A DNA stretch of 64,000 nucleotides, from positions 6,024,001-6,088,000 of the forward strand of contig JAUCBN010000062.1 of the NCBI GenBank assembly GCA_035048815.1, given 5' to 3'. The notes under the pieces are model-generated. The model was not told where the DNA came from. It worked only from the letters and a program-made list of their open reading frames with translations, and ran no database searches. Shown in pieces: positions 35,040-47,609 of this stretch (its first letter is position 1; every line of letters begins with the position of its first letter). The stretch is from Abelmoschus esculentus. Its lineage: Eukaryota > Streptophyta > Magnoliopsida > Malvales > Malvaceae. The position numbers and the translations under genes were made by a program.

Positions 35040-36259
35040 GGATTAATTATTGCGTTGGTCACTTTTGTTTATTCTCGGTATAGTTTTGATCATAGATTTT
35101 GAAAAACAACCAGTAAAATCATTATAATTTTTGGGTGTAAAATTTTATCAATTATTCATTTATTATCGTTAAAGGGCTAAATTGATATAATACGAAAAAA
35201 AAAGATAAATTACCTAAATAGTCTTAAAACAATTAGTTCAATTCTATAAGCCCACTTTTACGATTTCATAGTCTGTACACTTTTTTTTTTGTATGGAGTA
35301 GCTGTTTGTATCCAACAATGGTATTGTAATTGTAGCTATACGTGAAGGTATATATATAGGGGTGGACAATAACGGGTACTCTAATAATTTGAATAGAATT
35401 GATTTCGGTCCAGGTAATTATTGATTCTTAAAAATTGAAATCGGTCTCGGTCATACCGGGTCTTAAATTTTAAGAACCAGTCCTGTTATTGGTGGAATCA
35501 GTTCAAATACCGGGTACTTATTTAATTAGTTTATTCTTAAAAAAAATTGAGTAATTGAAGGGAAAAAAAATTAACAATCAATAATAATATTAAATAATAA
35601 AATTAGAATATTATAGGCTTGAAAATTAAAATTTTAAAATTAGTCATACTCATAATATTCATACATAAAAAGAAAGTTTAATAAGAAAAATAAACAAAAA
35701 TAAATAAATACCGGATATTTGGTATTGATCTCGGTTCTATTGGGTACTCACCGGGTACCGGATCCAAAAAATCAAGATCCAGTTCCAGTTCCGATTATGA
35801 CCGAGACCTAAATTTTGAATCCAATCCTGATTCCACCAGAACCAATACGAGATAAAAATCTACTAAATCTTACCGGATCTGAAACCGAACCGGATAATCG
35901 TTTTTTTTTTTCTCCCATATATATATATATGAGTATAGAAAATCATTGCATTGTTGCTGGTCTCAGATTCGCTAAGTTTATGAATGTTCAGATTTTAGCC
36001 TCCCGAAGTATGCTGGAAAAAAGACTAGAGCTTGATTTACCTTCAGAATTATAAGGATAAAAGTTTATATAGTTTAGGGACTAAATGTAATTTATTTTTT
36101 TTTATTGTATCAAATTAGTTTAATGTTTAACGGTAATAAATGATTAAGTGACCAAATATTTACACTAAAAACGTAAGTGACCTTATTGGTCGTTTTTTAA
36201 AATCAATGAACTAAATTATACTAAAGATAAACAAAGGTGACCAACACAGTGGTTAACCC
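35040..36259. mobile_element. Non-autonomous MULE, 1.2 kb
   Basis: Terminal inverted repeats of about 165 bp: GGATTAATTATTGCGTTGGT at the left against GGGTTAACCACTGTGTTGGT inverted at the right, continuing with GGTCAC, TTTGTTTAT and TATTACCGTTAAA-like matches. Flanking 9-mers TTAGATAAA and AAAAATAAA share six of nine bases, so the duplication is eroded. The interior holds a hAT-like segment. No transposase. Confidence 0.7.
35361..35918. mobile_element. Possible hAT-type insertion inside the MULE
   Basis: TAGGGGTGGACAATAACGGG is a hAT-like start, followed by CGGGTACT/GTACCCG-type words in both orientations through about 35900. The right terminus is not clear, and the flanks are (TA)n, which hides any duplication. 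Confidence 0.4.
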
Positions 36260-36290
36260 AAAAATAAATACATAAATATATCTATTTAAA

Positions 36291-36537
36291 GGATGCAAAT
36301 CGTCTACCTCTTTCTTATGTCTCCATTTGTGCCTCCATTTTAAATTAGAGGGTTTAGGGTTCTAGGTTAGGGGTTGTGGTTAGGGTTTAAGGAAGGATAT
36401 GGTGTATTTTTTAGGGTGTAGGGTTTAGGCTTTATGATATAGAAAATTAGAGTTAGGGTTTAAAATTCAATTTTTTAGAAATTTCTAACAAGAGACATAG
36501 ATGGAGGCATGATAAAGAGGTAGATGATTTTTACTCG
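36291..36537. mobile_element. MITE with a telomere-like core, 247 bp
   Basis: Flanked by TATTTAAA (36283-36290 and 36538-36545). Inverted termini of about 50 bp share CATCTACCTCTTT and GCCTCCAT. The centre (36348-36475) is a run of GGGTTTAGGGTT-like units with variants, on the plus strand. No coding capacity. Confidence 0.7.
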
Positions 36538-36545
36538 TATTTAAA

Positions 36546-37184
36546 ATTTATTAATTAACTTAATGGATAAAAATACTTATATTATATTATCTTCTATGAA
36601 TTCAAATCTCGACATAAAAAAATATAACCTCTTTATGGCGAGCCAAATGTGCAATTTCGGATGATATTAAATATTGGTTCCTTCAAAATCATATGATATT
36701 TGAAATCTATTTATTCGTTATCTATTTTTTATAGCTATCGATATTTGATTTATTGGTTGATTAATTTAAATTAAGTATTATAGAGATTATTTATAAAGAC
36801 AACTCTTTTAACCTAATTTGCTCCGTTCACAAATTAAAATTTAAATTTATGATATTACTTAAAAAACCTAACAAGTGGTCCTACTGAAAAAGAGGATGAT
36901 GATGTTCATCCTAGATTTTTACGAGATTTTAATTCGAATAATCTTATCTACAAGGTGCATGCACCTGTTTTAATAGAAGTTGGTCTTATTAAAAAAAGAA
37001 AGTATCCAAATTTACGAGAAGAGTTTACAACTAACATTGCAAACTAAATACATAATTTGAATATTTTCTATAGTATTGACATAAAGAAATTAGTAACTTT
37101 AGATCATACAAAAACTATACATAAAAAGGTTAAAAATTCAATCAAAAGACTCAAAACGAAAAATATATGCAAACAAATCTGACT
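36546..37184. other. AT-rich intergenic
   Basis: No gene or paired repeat seen. A phrase ATGAATTCAAATCTCGAC near 36596 resembles a pol III B box without any A box. Confidence 0.45.
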
Positions 37185-37192
37185 ACATCAAC

Positions 37193-37775
37193 TAGGGGTG
37201 TTTAAACGGTCAGCTAAACCGAATTAATTCGGTTAAACGGTCGGCCACAAAACTTTTTTTCGGTCGGTGAGTGGTTAAAGTTTTTTTTTAAAAGTTCGGT
37301 TAATGGTTAATTCGGTTCGAAATAGGTTAACTAACCAAAATTTTATATTTTATATGCTAATATATTTGTTTTTAGTCACTAAACTTTTAAAAATTATAAA
37401 TTGATCATTAGGTTTTATCAAATTAATAATTATATTTATTAAATTATTAAAAAATATTCATTCAAATAATATTTATCAAAAATTTATAATATACAATAAT
37501 TAAATGATTAATTTATAATAATTAGATAAGTTTAATGGTTGTTTTATAATTTTTGAAAGTTCATGGCTAAAAAGACTATTTTAATATTGTTGAGTCATCA
37601 TTTGTTAATTTACCCAAAATTTTATAATAAATTCCGATTAACCGAATTAACCAAAATTTGTTTGGTTCGGTTAATGTATTTCGAAAAAAGTTCAATTTGG
37701 TTAACGGTTAATGATTTAAAAAATTTGGTTAATTCGGTTCGGCCACCGACCGAATTACCCGTTTGAACACCCCTA
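37193..37775. mobile_element. hAT-type MITE, 583 bp
   Basis: Perfect 8-bp duplication ACATCAAC (37185-37192 and 37776-37783). The ends are TAGGGGTGTTTAAACGG and, inverted, TAGGGGTGTTCAAACGGG, with AATTCGGTTAA words in both orientations inside. The 67-codon ORF is repeat translation. Confidence 0.9.
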
Positions 37776-38337
37776 ACATCAACAAACAAGCATAAAATAA
37801 GATTAAGCTATTGAAAGATCATCAAGAACTGTAAATTAGAGTCGAGCGTCGTGAAAAATTATCCACGAATATCAATCACATATACAAATTCAATCTTGGG
37901 GCCTACTGTATGAAAAATCAATAAGATCATACTTATTATCTTGATCAGTAATGACATCAAGTCCACTATAAAAACCATAAAATAAAATAATAAATAAACA
38001 ATAAAAAGAATAAAAATATGATAAAAGACAAAGATAAATGTGTCATAAAGATAAAATTATTTTTATTAAAAATTAAAAAAATATGATCCACAATCAATAT
38101 CAAAGATAATGTTATTGTCAGCTAAACAAAATTAAAGAAGAAAAAAATATATAATGCTTTATCTTTGAAGAGAAAATAATGATTGTGATTAAAATTTTAG
38201 ATACAATATAAAAATAAGGTATATGTCTTATTAAATATTAAAAAAATATATAAATATATATTATTTTTAATTACTTTAATACTATTAAAAATATTTAACC
38301 CATCTTCTCATTAAACCAACTAAATATATTAATATCT

Positions 38338-38861
38338 GAGTAATTTACATTTCAAATCACTGAACTTAATATCCACTTTCATTTACATCACAAACCTTCA
38401 ATTTAATTAAATTACATCATTCAACTTTTATTTTTAGTAAACTAAATCATTTATGCTAACATAATTAAATAATTTTAACAAAAAAAACATAAATTAATAT
38501 TATTACTTAATATATTTTTCACATATCACTATTAAATAATGTTTAATTGACAATTTTAATAATTTTATGTAGAAATTTTCTATTTCGTTTAAATAAGTTT
38601 AAAAGAAAAATAACAAAATTTCTTATAATTTTTTAAAAAATTAAATTACTAATTAAATATCATTTATCGATGATATATAAAAAATATATTAAATAAAAAT
38701 ATCAATTTTAATTTTTTTCATTATAGATATTTAATGATACTAATATAAGTGACTTAATTTATAAATAATGAAAGTTGAATGATATAATTTGATTAAATTA
38801 AAGGTTTATGATGTAAATGAAAATGAATATTAAGTTTAGTGATGAAAAATGTAAATTACTC
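38338..38861. mobile_element. MULE-type MITE, 524 bp
   Basis: Perfect 9-bp duplication TTAATATCT (38329-38337 and 38862-38870). Terminal inverted repeats of about 100 bp start GAGTAATTTACATTT and include ACTTAATATYCAYTTTCATTT. AT-rich interior without coding capacity. Confidence 0.9.
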
Positions 38862-38870
38862 TTAATATCT

Positions 38871-39938
38871 TATCTCAAAATTATTATTGCTGGAAATCTT
38901 CGCCCATTAACAAAAATAATATTGAGTTAACCATCATGGTAAAAAAATTATTGGAAAAGAAATGCTTTTTTTTTTTAATTCCCATAATCTCATTTAATTA
39001 GGAATTTGATAAAATGTAAATTACTTTTTTATCAATAAAGTGAATCACATTTTTAAAAGTTACTAATAGGTTATTATATTAAAATATTGTTATAAATAAA
39101 TTATTTTACTATTTAAATTTAAATGAATGTCTAATGTGGTATGATATATAATACTTTTAGTCTCTAAAACTTAAACATTTTATCAGTTTTATCTTAATTT
39201 AAAATTTTAATTTCTTTTACATTTAAAAATTTTATTAATTTATTTTTTTACATACCGTTAAAACAAACGAGTTTACCAAATTAAAAAAAAATATGAATAA
39301 TAATATTCTACCAGAAACAAGTTAATATTAAATTATTATTAAAATAATATAACATTTTTAGGAGAAGAAGAAACAAAAAATTTGACAAGTAAAGGGACTA
39401 AATTTCATATTTTTAAAGAGTACATGGAGTAATAGCATAATTAACCAAATAAAAAAGCAACACTCCTGAAATTATTTTTTGGGAAGGCACGGGGAATAAA
39501 TAATTTTTCTACAGTTTATGGAAATTGTAATTTTCTGAAGCCACATATACACCAGCTCAGCTCACATGGCTTTTTGACCACTCCACCGCTCGATCCGTTC
39601 TTAGCGCTTCATTTTCTCTTTCTTTTTCTTTCTTCCCAAAAACTGAAATTTTCTTGGCATTCATTACGATTTATAATTTAAAAAACACCCAAAAAAGCTA
39701 ACAAAATCCCAACCATTGAATCATGTTTTGTAGCATTCATCACCACCGTCAAAATCCAATGCCAGCGGCAATGGATGAACCGTAATTCGGTACAAGCCTG
39801 AGCATTTTCTGTAAACCCACCCAAAAAAAGGAGAGAAAAATACCAACCATGATCGTCTTTGTTCAGATTAAAAGAATTTGAGATTTGAAAAACAAAGAAA
39901 CTGTGTGTTTTCCTCTTCTTCTTCTTCTTTATATTATT
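38871..39938. other. Upstream region of the Nudix gene
   Basis: AT-rich to about 39540, then less so through the presumed promoter and 5' UTR, which ends in a CTTCTT-rich stretch just before the ATG. No clear TATA box was chosen. Minus-strand ORFs here are not supported. Confidence 0.45.
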
Positions 39939-42900
39939 ATGTCGGATTTGGTGGCCCGTACAGGTCGGCTTCAGCAAAGGTACGAGGCTGGTTTTCGCCT
40001 TGTCGCTGGGTATGTTCTTTTGTTTATGGTTGCTTCGCTTAATCCGTGTAATGTAGATGTGGAAATTATGTTTGCATGTGGCTTTTGAGAATTTTCATTG
40101 ATCGATTCTTGGTTGTTTTTATCTTCTTAAAGGGTGTGCTTTTCTGTGATTGGAATGTGTATTACAGTACTGGGTTTGAGATATTTATTGGTTTATGTTG
40201 ATTGATCGGTTAGAAAATTAAAAAATAATAAGATTCAGGAGAATGGGTTTGTTTTATTTTTTGTGTTTATGAATGCCAAAGCTTTGAATGGTTTATGCCA
40301 GCTCTGGGATATTGGCAAATTTTGTGTATATCTTGTTATCCATGCATTGATTGCATTGGCATACGGAATTATGAATGGGGGCATTGAAGGTTGGAATGGT
40401 GTTTATTAAGAACATTTTTTTTATATGTATAGCATTTGGGTTCCCTTTTATTTTTAGATTTTTGGCTGGTCTATCTTTTTCTGGTTACGTTCAAATGTTG
40501 TTTTTTAGATGATTCATTTAAGGTTTGAGGGGTTTATTGCATTGGCATATGGAATTATGAATGGGGGCATTGAAGGTTGGAATTGTGTTTATTAAGAACA
40601 TTTTTTTCTATATGTATAGCATTTGGGGTTCCCTTTTAGATTTTTGGCTGGTTTATCATTTTCTGGTTAGGTTCGATGTTGGTTTTTAGATGGTTCGTTT
40701 AAGGTTTGAGGTGTTTATTATATTTTTCAGATGAAGATGGGAAATGAAATTTTCTTTTTATGTTTATAGGATTTGTTCATCTGAGGTTTGGATGGTTCTT
40801 CTTTTCATTCTTGGCATGAAAATAGAAAATGGATATATTTTAATTTTTCTGTGCATAGATTGATTATGTTCTGTTTTTTAATGGTCTAAAAGGGAACATT
40901 TTTCATTTTGAAATGGTTTATTACATTGCAAGGGGATGTTCCCTGTTTTTGTTTTTCTCTATTTTCTTGTTTCTAATAGAAATGTCAATAATGTCTGCTT
41001 AATGGAGAATGATTATTGCATCGGAAGTAGGGTCGGTCCATGTTAATTACTAAGTGAAAGATATTCCAAGAGAGATATGATACTGAAATTTCATGTACAA
41101 TTCATGAGGTGGAACAGTTAGCATATCAACTTAACCTTGGGTGTGACTTTTGGCAGTTATGACATATGACAAAAAGAGATAGTGAGTTCTGGGAAATTTC
41201 TTGTGTTGCATAGTAGTCGCAATTGGTTTGACCATTTAGTATTGAAGATATGGCTAGGTTTCTCAGTAGTCAAACAGTTATACAATTCTTTAAAGAGTCT
41301 TTATGTTGTCTCAAAACAGAAAGGGAATGGAAAAAAAAATTAAGAAAAGAAAAAAACTAACGAAAGAAAGAAAAGCTGGGGAAGATTATGAACGATTTTA
41401 GAAAGAAATTTTCCCAACATATCCTTTGTTAGTAGTTTATCAAGTAGCTTAATATATAACTATAATTGACAGTTGAAGTTATGCTGACTTTAATGTAGGA
41501 ACTAAATCAAAATAGTTTGCCTCGGGGGTAGGACATACTTTAATTTGTTACTGGGATTCGAATGAGTGTCAGATATGAGTACATCCAAAGGGGGGCATGT
41601 TAAGCTTTTTTAAAAGTTTTTTCATTCATATCATGTCCGGAATATTTGTACATGGGTGACGGAAAAGGTTACTTCAAGAAAAATGAAGAGTCAAAGTAAC
41701 ATAGTCCTTCAATATTAATGAGACTTGCTATCCAAGATGCCATTGAATCGGATTCCTGTTCACTGTTTGTTTGTTTCGCTTTGACAGTAATTGTTTGACT
41801 GGATTTTTATATATATACCATTTTGGAAGAATGTTAGGTCTTCAATCTTTTCTTCTTTTCCCTCTTTGCCTGCTATTTTTGATTGAGATTGAATTGTTTC
41901 ATTCTGAATATAAAGAGATAGACATTGACTTGTATGAACACTTCAATTTTGAAGTTTTGTGAAAATTCTATTCATGATTGAGTTTTATGTTCTAATTCCT
42001 ATTTTCTCGTTTGACAGATGTATTCCATTTAGATATAGATGCTCAACTGAGGCAGATGATGTAAATTTTGGAAAGGTGGTTGAGGTACTAATGATTAACT
42101 CAACTAGTGGACCAGGTCTTTTGTTTCCAAAGGTACAAACTCGTGTTTTGTTCAGGCATACATTGTAATTCGTACTTTCTTTCCTCTTGCTTCCCAACCA
42201 GTCCAAAACTTGCTTCAGTCCATTATGTGGTAGAATACGGTTGCATTATGTCCCCTGTATATGCATTACTGTTAATAGGAATAAGCATAAAAAGTTCTGT
42301 AAAAACACATGCATCCAACCTTAGTTATGTTGCAGTATCCGGTAATATTGACTTGCATTCTGGATTACTCATTATTAGCCTTAACTCTTATTTCTTGCAG
42401 TTTTTTATCTAACTAATCCAGTGTACAACATTCAAATTTCTTATTAAAATTTAGAACAATATAGCCTGTTAGTATTTTGATGATACCTATGTTATTCTAA
42501 CTCTGGTGCAAGTGTCGGGGATAGATGTGCCCATGTTTTCTTATTCGCTACATTGTGAAGAAATGTGTACTTTTAGAGTAACATTTTGTTATGGATATCT
42601 TGCTTTCTGAGTCTAGGGAGGTTGGGAGAATGATGAAACGGTCGAGGAGGCTGCAGTAAGGGAAGCTATTGAAGAAGCTGGAGTTCGAGGGGATTTAATG
42701 GTGAATTTTCTTCCTCACTTTTATTTATGCGTTTTATGTTATTATCTTTTGAGTTTGTGAAAAGCTATTAACATATTTTCTAACATTATTTCATCTTTTA
42801 GCGTATGTGTGTGTGTTAGCCTATTAGGACAAAGGGTATCGGGATATGACCCTTAATACACACAAATACACTAAGAAAATAGTTAAATATACCTATGTCA

Positions 42901-43532
42901 TATATATATGCTCTATTATATACTCGTATCTGATTTTCTCACCTAAGTTCATTTAACAGAGGTCGACGCTGTCATCGTCAACTTTTGAGTAAGATTAGCA
43001 GCATTCGGGCATACACAGTTACACACACAGAAATTAGTTTAGTATACCTACGCCATAGATATACACGTATCCAGATTCAAGTAGAATGTTTTAAGTGGCA
43101 TAGATCTGGTATATTTTTTACTAGTCATTTTTCTTGTCAGTGAACTGATTGCATTGCTTTATCCTCTAGAATCTAGCTAGTTCTACGTTTCTCACCTTGT
43201 TGCTCTCACTTTTTATTTTCCTGTCCCTGATTCAGTGCAACATAGATTCAAAGTGTTCTAATTTTTCTTATGGTATTTAGGATTTCATAGGATTTTATCA
43301 ATTCAAGAGCAAAACTCATCAAGACGAATTCAGTCCCGAAGGCTTGTGTAAAGCCGCAATGTTTGCATTGTTCGTGAAGGAGGAACTGAGTTTATGGCCA
43401 GAGCAGAGCACTCGAACTAGGAACTGGCTTACGATTCCGAAAGCACTGCAAAGTTGCAGGCATGAATGGATGAAAGATGCTTTGGAGAATGGATTTTCTA
43501 AGTGGCTTGAACAAGAGAAGCACACTCACTAG
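39939..43532 (+). CDS. NUDT16-like Nudix hydrolase (DIPP type)
   Basis: Exons 39939-40009, 42018-42132, 42617-42700 and 43281-43532 with GT..AG introns give 173 aa. The Nudix box Gx5Ex7REUxEExGU is complete at residues 63-85 (GGWENDE.., then REAIEEAGV), assembled at the exon 2/3 junction with the catalytic glutamates present. The N-terminus (MSDLVARTGRLQQRY) and the stretch GPGLLFPK, together with KSKTHQDEFSPEGLCKAAM after the box, match plant NUDT12/13/16-type proteins, related to animal diphosphoinositol polyphosphate phosphohydrolases. The expected reaction is hydrolysis of a nucleoside- or inositol-linked diphosphate; inositol pyrophosphates are the best-supported class substrate. I see no clear transit peptide. 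Length is close to the family norm. Intron 1 is about 2 kb and contains a local duplication. Confidence 0.93.
40351..40720 (+). repeat. ~186-bp tandem duplication in Nudix intron 1
   Basis: TTGCATTGGCATAYGGAATT begins at 40351 and 40537. The copies continue through GGGGGCATTGAAGGTTGGAA, TATTAAGAACATTTTTT and GATTTTTGGCTGGT with scattered differences. Confidence 0.88.
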
Positions 43533-43950
43533 TGTTTACTTTGTATCAACTTCTTTCTCTCTCATGAATTAGAAGACATTGGCATTTGTGGATAACATTT
43601 TTAATGTGTTTTGATTTATGTTATTCGAATTCGAATGCAAGTGTTGGGTTCAGATTCGGGTTCGAATACGAGTAATGGATTCAGTTGTCTGAAACATTCT
43701 TTTCCTCCAAAGATATTGGAGGAATCATATATTTATGTATAGGCAAGTTTATTATCAAAGGTCCTATGCATTTGGCACACTGTTGATATTTTAAATTATT
43801 GTGGATATAATTATTATCTTAATTTCGTCAATTTTAGTTCTTATGTGTGTGTTTTACTTTGAAATTTCTTTTCTAACTCAAAATGGTATAATTGTAACTT
43901 GACTAAATTATAAGGATTGAGAATGACAAAACTGGAAAATAGAAACATAT
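43533..43950. other. Downstream of the Nudix gene
   Basis: Presumed 3' UTR, then AT-rich DNA. A run of TTCGAATTCGAATGCAAG/TTCGGGTTCGAATACGAG words at about 43626-43675 may be a small repeat; no ends found. Confidence 0.4.
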
Positions 43951-43958
43951 GTACGGCT

Positions 43959-44729
43959 TAAGGTCGTAAACGAGCACGAACGGGATGTGTTTATGTTCGT
44001 TCGTTTAACTTTAACTGAACAAATGAACGAACACGAACATAAACGAATACAAAATTTTTTATTCGTGTTCGTTTTTTAAGAATTATAGCTTGTTCGTGTT
44101 CGTTTATGTTCGTACGATTAAATGATGAATGAACATAAATGAATGTAAACGAACGTAAATAAACGAACATAAATAACATATATATAAAATGTTAAATATT
44201 TAATATTTTGGATTAATTCGATTAATTCAACTAATTAACTAATTTTAAGCCAAATTATTAATCGATAATTAAAAAAAAGTTTTAATCATTAGATGAAACC
44301 TAAAATTTAACTGATTAACAAATTTTGTTTTACTTCGATCGGTTAGCTCGGTTTAACAGAACAATGAATACCTCTAGCCTATAACAAGGAATTTTCTAAT
44401 GAGTCATAAAATAAGACTTCTCAACTCGAGTAACTCAAGATTTTTTGACTCGACTTGACTTGATCTAATGCTCACCCTTAGACACATGTAAATAAATTTA
44501 AACGAACATAAACGAATGAACATAAATAGACATAAATAAATGAACATAAATGAACAAATTACCGAACGTTCACGAACATAAATGAATGAACGAGCCCTTT
44601 ATTCGTGTTTGTTCGTTTAATTAAATGAACGAAAAATCTTATTCATGTTCGTTCGTTTAATAAATAAATGAACATAAACGAACTTCCCGCCAAACAGTTC
44701 ACTGAACGTTCGGTTCATTTACAGCCATA
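43959..44729. mobile_element. hAT-type element, 771 bp, with other hAT fragments inside
   Basis: Perfect 8-bp duplication GTACGGCT (43951-43958 and 44730-44737). The ends TAAGGTCGTAAACGAGC and, inverted, TATGGCTGTAAATGAAC match at most positions. The outer parts are tandem GAACGAACATAAACGAA-type words. At 44200-44480 lie two foreign ends, ..AATACCTCTAGCC and ..AATGCTCACCCTTAG, the second like the family at 16738, so other hAT elements inserted into it. Confidence 0.85.
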
Positions 44730-44737
44730 GTACGGCT

Positions 44738-45603
44738 TATGCATGGTACAATGATTAATAATAGAATTTGACTTATCGGGTTGGTCCAACTGATAATCAG
44801 TTTAGTTTCGCTTAAGTATGTCTCAAGTTTGAGATGTTGTCTACACAAAAAATTCATGTTGAGAGATTTACCCACTAAAATTAGGTGTGTAACTCGAATC
44901 GATTTGGATTAATTAGAGTTAAACTCTGAAAACTAAAAAAGCTATAAAAACTAATAGAATTTGACTTAATATAGTTAATGAGTTATTGTTCGATTCCGAT
45001 TAAAATTTAAAAGTATAGGAATTAAAAATGATCTGATTAAAGACAGGATTGAAATTATAATTAATAGTAGAATTTGACCTATTTCAAAGGTTCCCTGAAA
45101 TTATTAAATTCTATCTATTTAAAAGATTTTTTTTAAAATATTAAAAATCAAAATTTAATTTAAGGGATAAGTTTTTTTAATTAAAAGGTTTCTTTTAATT
45201 CAAGAAGTCGTCTCAATGTTAAAAAGGAGGCGGTGTGTTTCACTCAAATAATTCGTATTCGAATAATATAGTCTATAAATGTACATAAATTTATTAAATT
45301 TAAAATCGTATAATTATTCAAAGTTTCTTTAAATTCAAAAACACACATGTGATGTATGGTTATCGTCAGTTCGTGTCGTAAGATCAAATCCCGCAAAAAA
45401 TGCAATCCTCATAACCGATTAATGTATAACATTATATCTTTTGAAATAAAATTTGAATCATAACTCTGATTTATTGTTATTCAGTTCGTTGATTGGTTAT
45501 TTATATCGAGTACTGTAGAGATTTATTATGGGATAATCTTTTCATTCTAACTTTTCATTCACAATGTCAGATTTAAACCACAAAACTTATTTAAGAAATT
45601 TAA
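44738..45603. other. Intergenic, no gene
   Basis: AT-rich sequence. A stretch at 45355-45420 (GTTCGTGTCGTAAGATCAAATCC) weakly resembles a pol III B box. Nothing else supported. Confidence 0.45.
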
Positions 45604-46150
45604 TGTAACACTCTCGACCCAGTACCTACATTGAAATTCCGACCAAAAATCTGTATTTCAATATTTTGGCTTCAAACCCATTTAAAAAAGGTCCAAATCC
45701 AATTAAAATCATGTCAATCCATTTAATTCAAATCCAAGATTGTAACATAAACCCAATAGTTCAAAATAGTAGGAGCTCCATTAAATACAAACTATTTAAA
45801 ACATTTGACCCAAAATAACTAAGAGTTACAAATACATAGGGTTTGACAAGTACTAGCCGACTACATCAAATAATTTGTACTCGAACACTAAGTCGATGCT
45901 GAAACTCAAACTTTGATGGTGCTCTTCCAATCCAACTTCACCTAACCTACGCACAAAAACATATTTCGAAACGTTGAGCTACAAAAGCTTAGTGGATACA
46001 TCATCACACGACCAACATCATGCATATCATAAATAAAGTAAAACAAGACATGTAATATCATGCATGATATGATGGCTCTAACATACTCGTCTAACACATG
46101 GCATAATGAGATGTATACTATCGCACACAATATATACATGAAATAAGAAA
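45604..46150 (-). mobile_element. Truncated Tekay-type LTR (minus orientation)
   Basis: The plus strand begins TGTAACACTCTCGACCC, the complement of the Tekay LTR ending GGGTCGAGGGTGTTACA at 55505. Further in, on the minus strand, GTATCCACTAAGCTTTTGTAG and CGTTTCGAAATATG match the same LTR near 48598 and 48625. The 5' part is absent and LINE sequence follows. An old relic of the same broad family. Confidence 0.75.
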
Positions 46151-46199
46151 ATTACTTAAATTAAGAGCTGATTTTAGTATTGTTGACACTGTATTAAAG

Positions 46200-46734
46200 T
46201 AGACTACAAAAAAGGTTTGAGAGGAGATTTATCATCAGCAAGAGGGTGTCTCTTGGCACCGTATTATCTAGAGTGGTTCAGTTACCCCTCGACACTCGTT
46301 TATCTCTTGGTTGATAGTGTTGGACAAGTTACCAACTAAGAGTAAAATGGTACAATGTGGACTTCATGTCGATACTATATGCCTACTATGTGGTGAGGTA
46401 ATAGAAACAATAGATCACTTGGTTGGGAATTGCAGTTATGCATTAAACTTATGAGGTAAAATCTTGTAGGAATAGGGTTGAGAATGTACACATTATTATT
46501 GGATAGAGATTTTTTGATGGATTAAATTGACTGACAGGGTAAATCTAAGAAGGTAATTATCATACGACTTACATGAAAGGTTTTATCTACTACCTGTGAC
46601 GTAACGAAATAGTAGATTGCATGGTAAGAGGCATAATTCAGTGAAATACATTCTTGAAATTATTAAGTCGGATGTGCGATGAAAGCTTTTTGATAGGTAC
46701 GATGTTTAGATTTTGATACTTTGTACAGATTTTT
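46200..46734 (+). pseudogene. LINE (L1-type) reverse transcriptase C-terminal relic
   Basis: From 46323 one frame gives DKLPTKSKMVQCG, then ICLLCGEVIETIDHLVGNCS, the CxxC..HxxxxC zinc-binding motif (zf-RVT) found after plant LINE reverse transcriptases, ending at TGA. Downstream, other frames give WKAFIYY-like and EIVDCMV fragments of the LINE C-terminus. The rest is missing. The Tekay element inserted into it at 46735. Confidence 0.72.
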
Positions 46735-47609
46735 TGTCATGACCCAGATTCGGATCCGAGTGACGGGTTAACCCGAGGAGTTGGGCTTCAGTTTTGGGCC
46801 CGGGTTTGAGTGTTGGGCCTTGTCGGGACTTAGGCTTTTAGGCTTGTATAGGTTGTTGGGCTGAGGGTAATTTGGTAATCACCAAATTGAAATGAAAAGA
46901 GAGAAGTTTGGGGGTTTAATTTTCTGCAGAGGAATGACCTCATTCCTTTATCTCTTCACTCTCCATCTTCCCCCACCATAGAAGCAAGAAAAGTGAAAGG
47001 TAAAAGGCTTGATCTTTAAGAGTTTTGTTTAGAATCTCGTTTTTAGGTTGGAGAGGATGTTGTAGAGCTGCAAAGGATCTATTAAAACAGGTAAGGAAGT
47101 GTTGGTATGGAGGAAGATGAAGGTTTAAGGGGGTTTAAGGTTGAGTTCGGGATTTGATTTTAGGGAGCTTAAATCTCAGCTTTTTAGTGTTTTTAAGCTC
47201 TAGAAATCATCCCACACCGTTCTAAATCATTGTGTATCTTTCCCTTTGTAGAGAAAAAAGTGGGAGAGCCATCTTCAAGCCTTGGAAAGGAGAAAGTTTG
47301 AGGTTGAGCTTGGAGCTCGAGTTTGGTGTTTTTGTTGTTGTTTTGCTTAAGGTTGGTTCTTCTCCAACTCATAATCATCATGCATATCATGTTTTGAGTT
47401 TAAATGCATGTTTGTTGATTGGTTTGAAATGTTGGTAGCTTAGGATGGTCATTAATGGTGGATTATGTTTATGTTGATGAACCCTTGTGAAAATGATGTA
47501 AAAACGTTTAGGATCACTCCCTTAAGGTTTAGGATCAGTTTGGTATTAAATGGGTCGAGTTTGGATAAGTTTCTAAGTGTTTGAATAAGCAAAACTGCAC
47601 ATTTCGTGT

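Noticed and set aside
36348..36475. True telomeric array
   Set aside because: Units are few, irregular and enclosed by the inverted repeats of a MITE.
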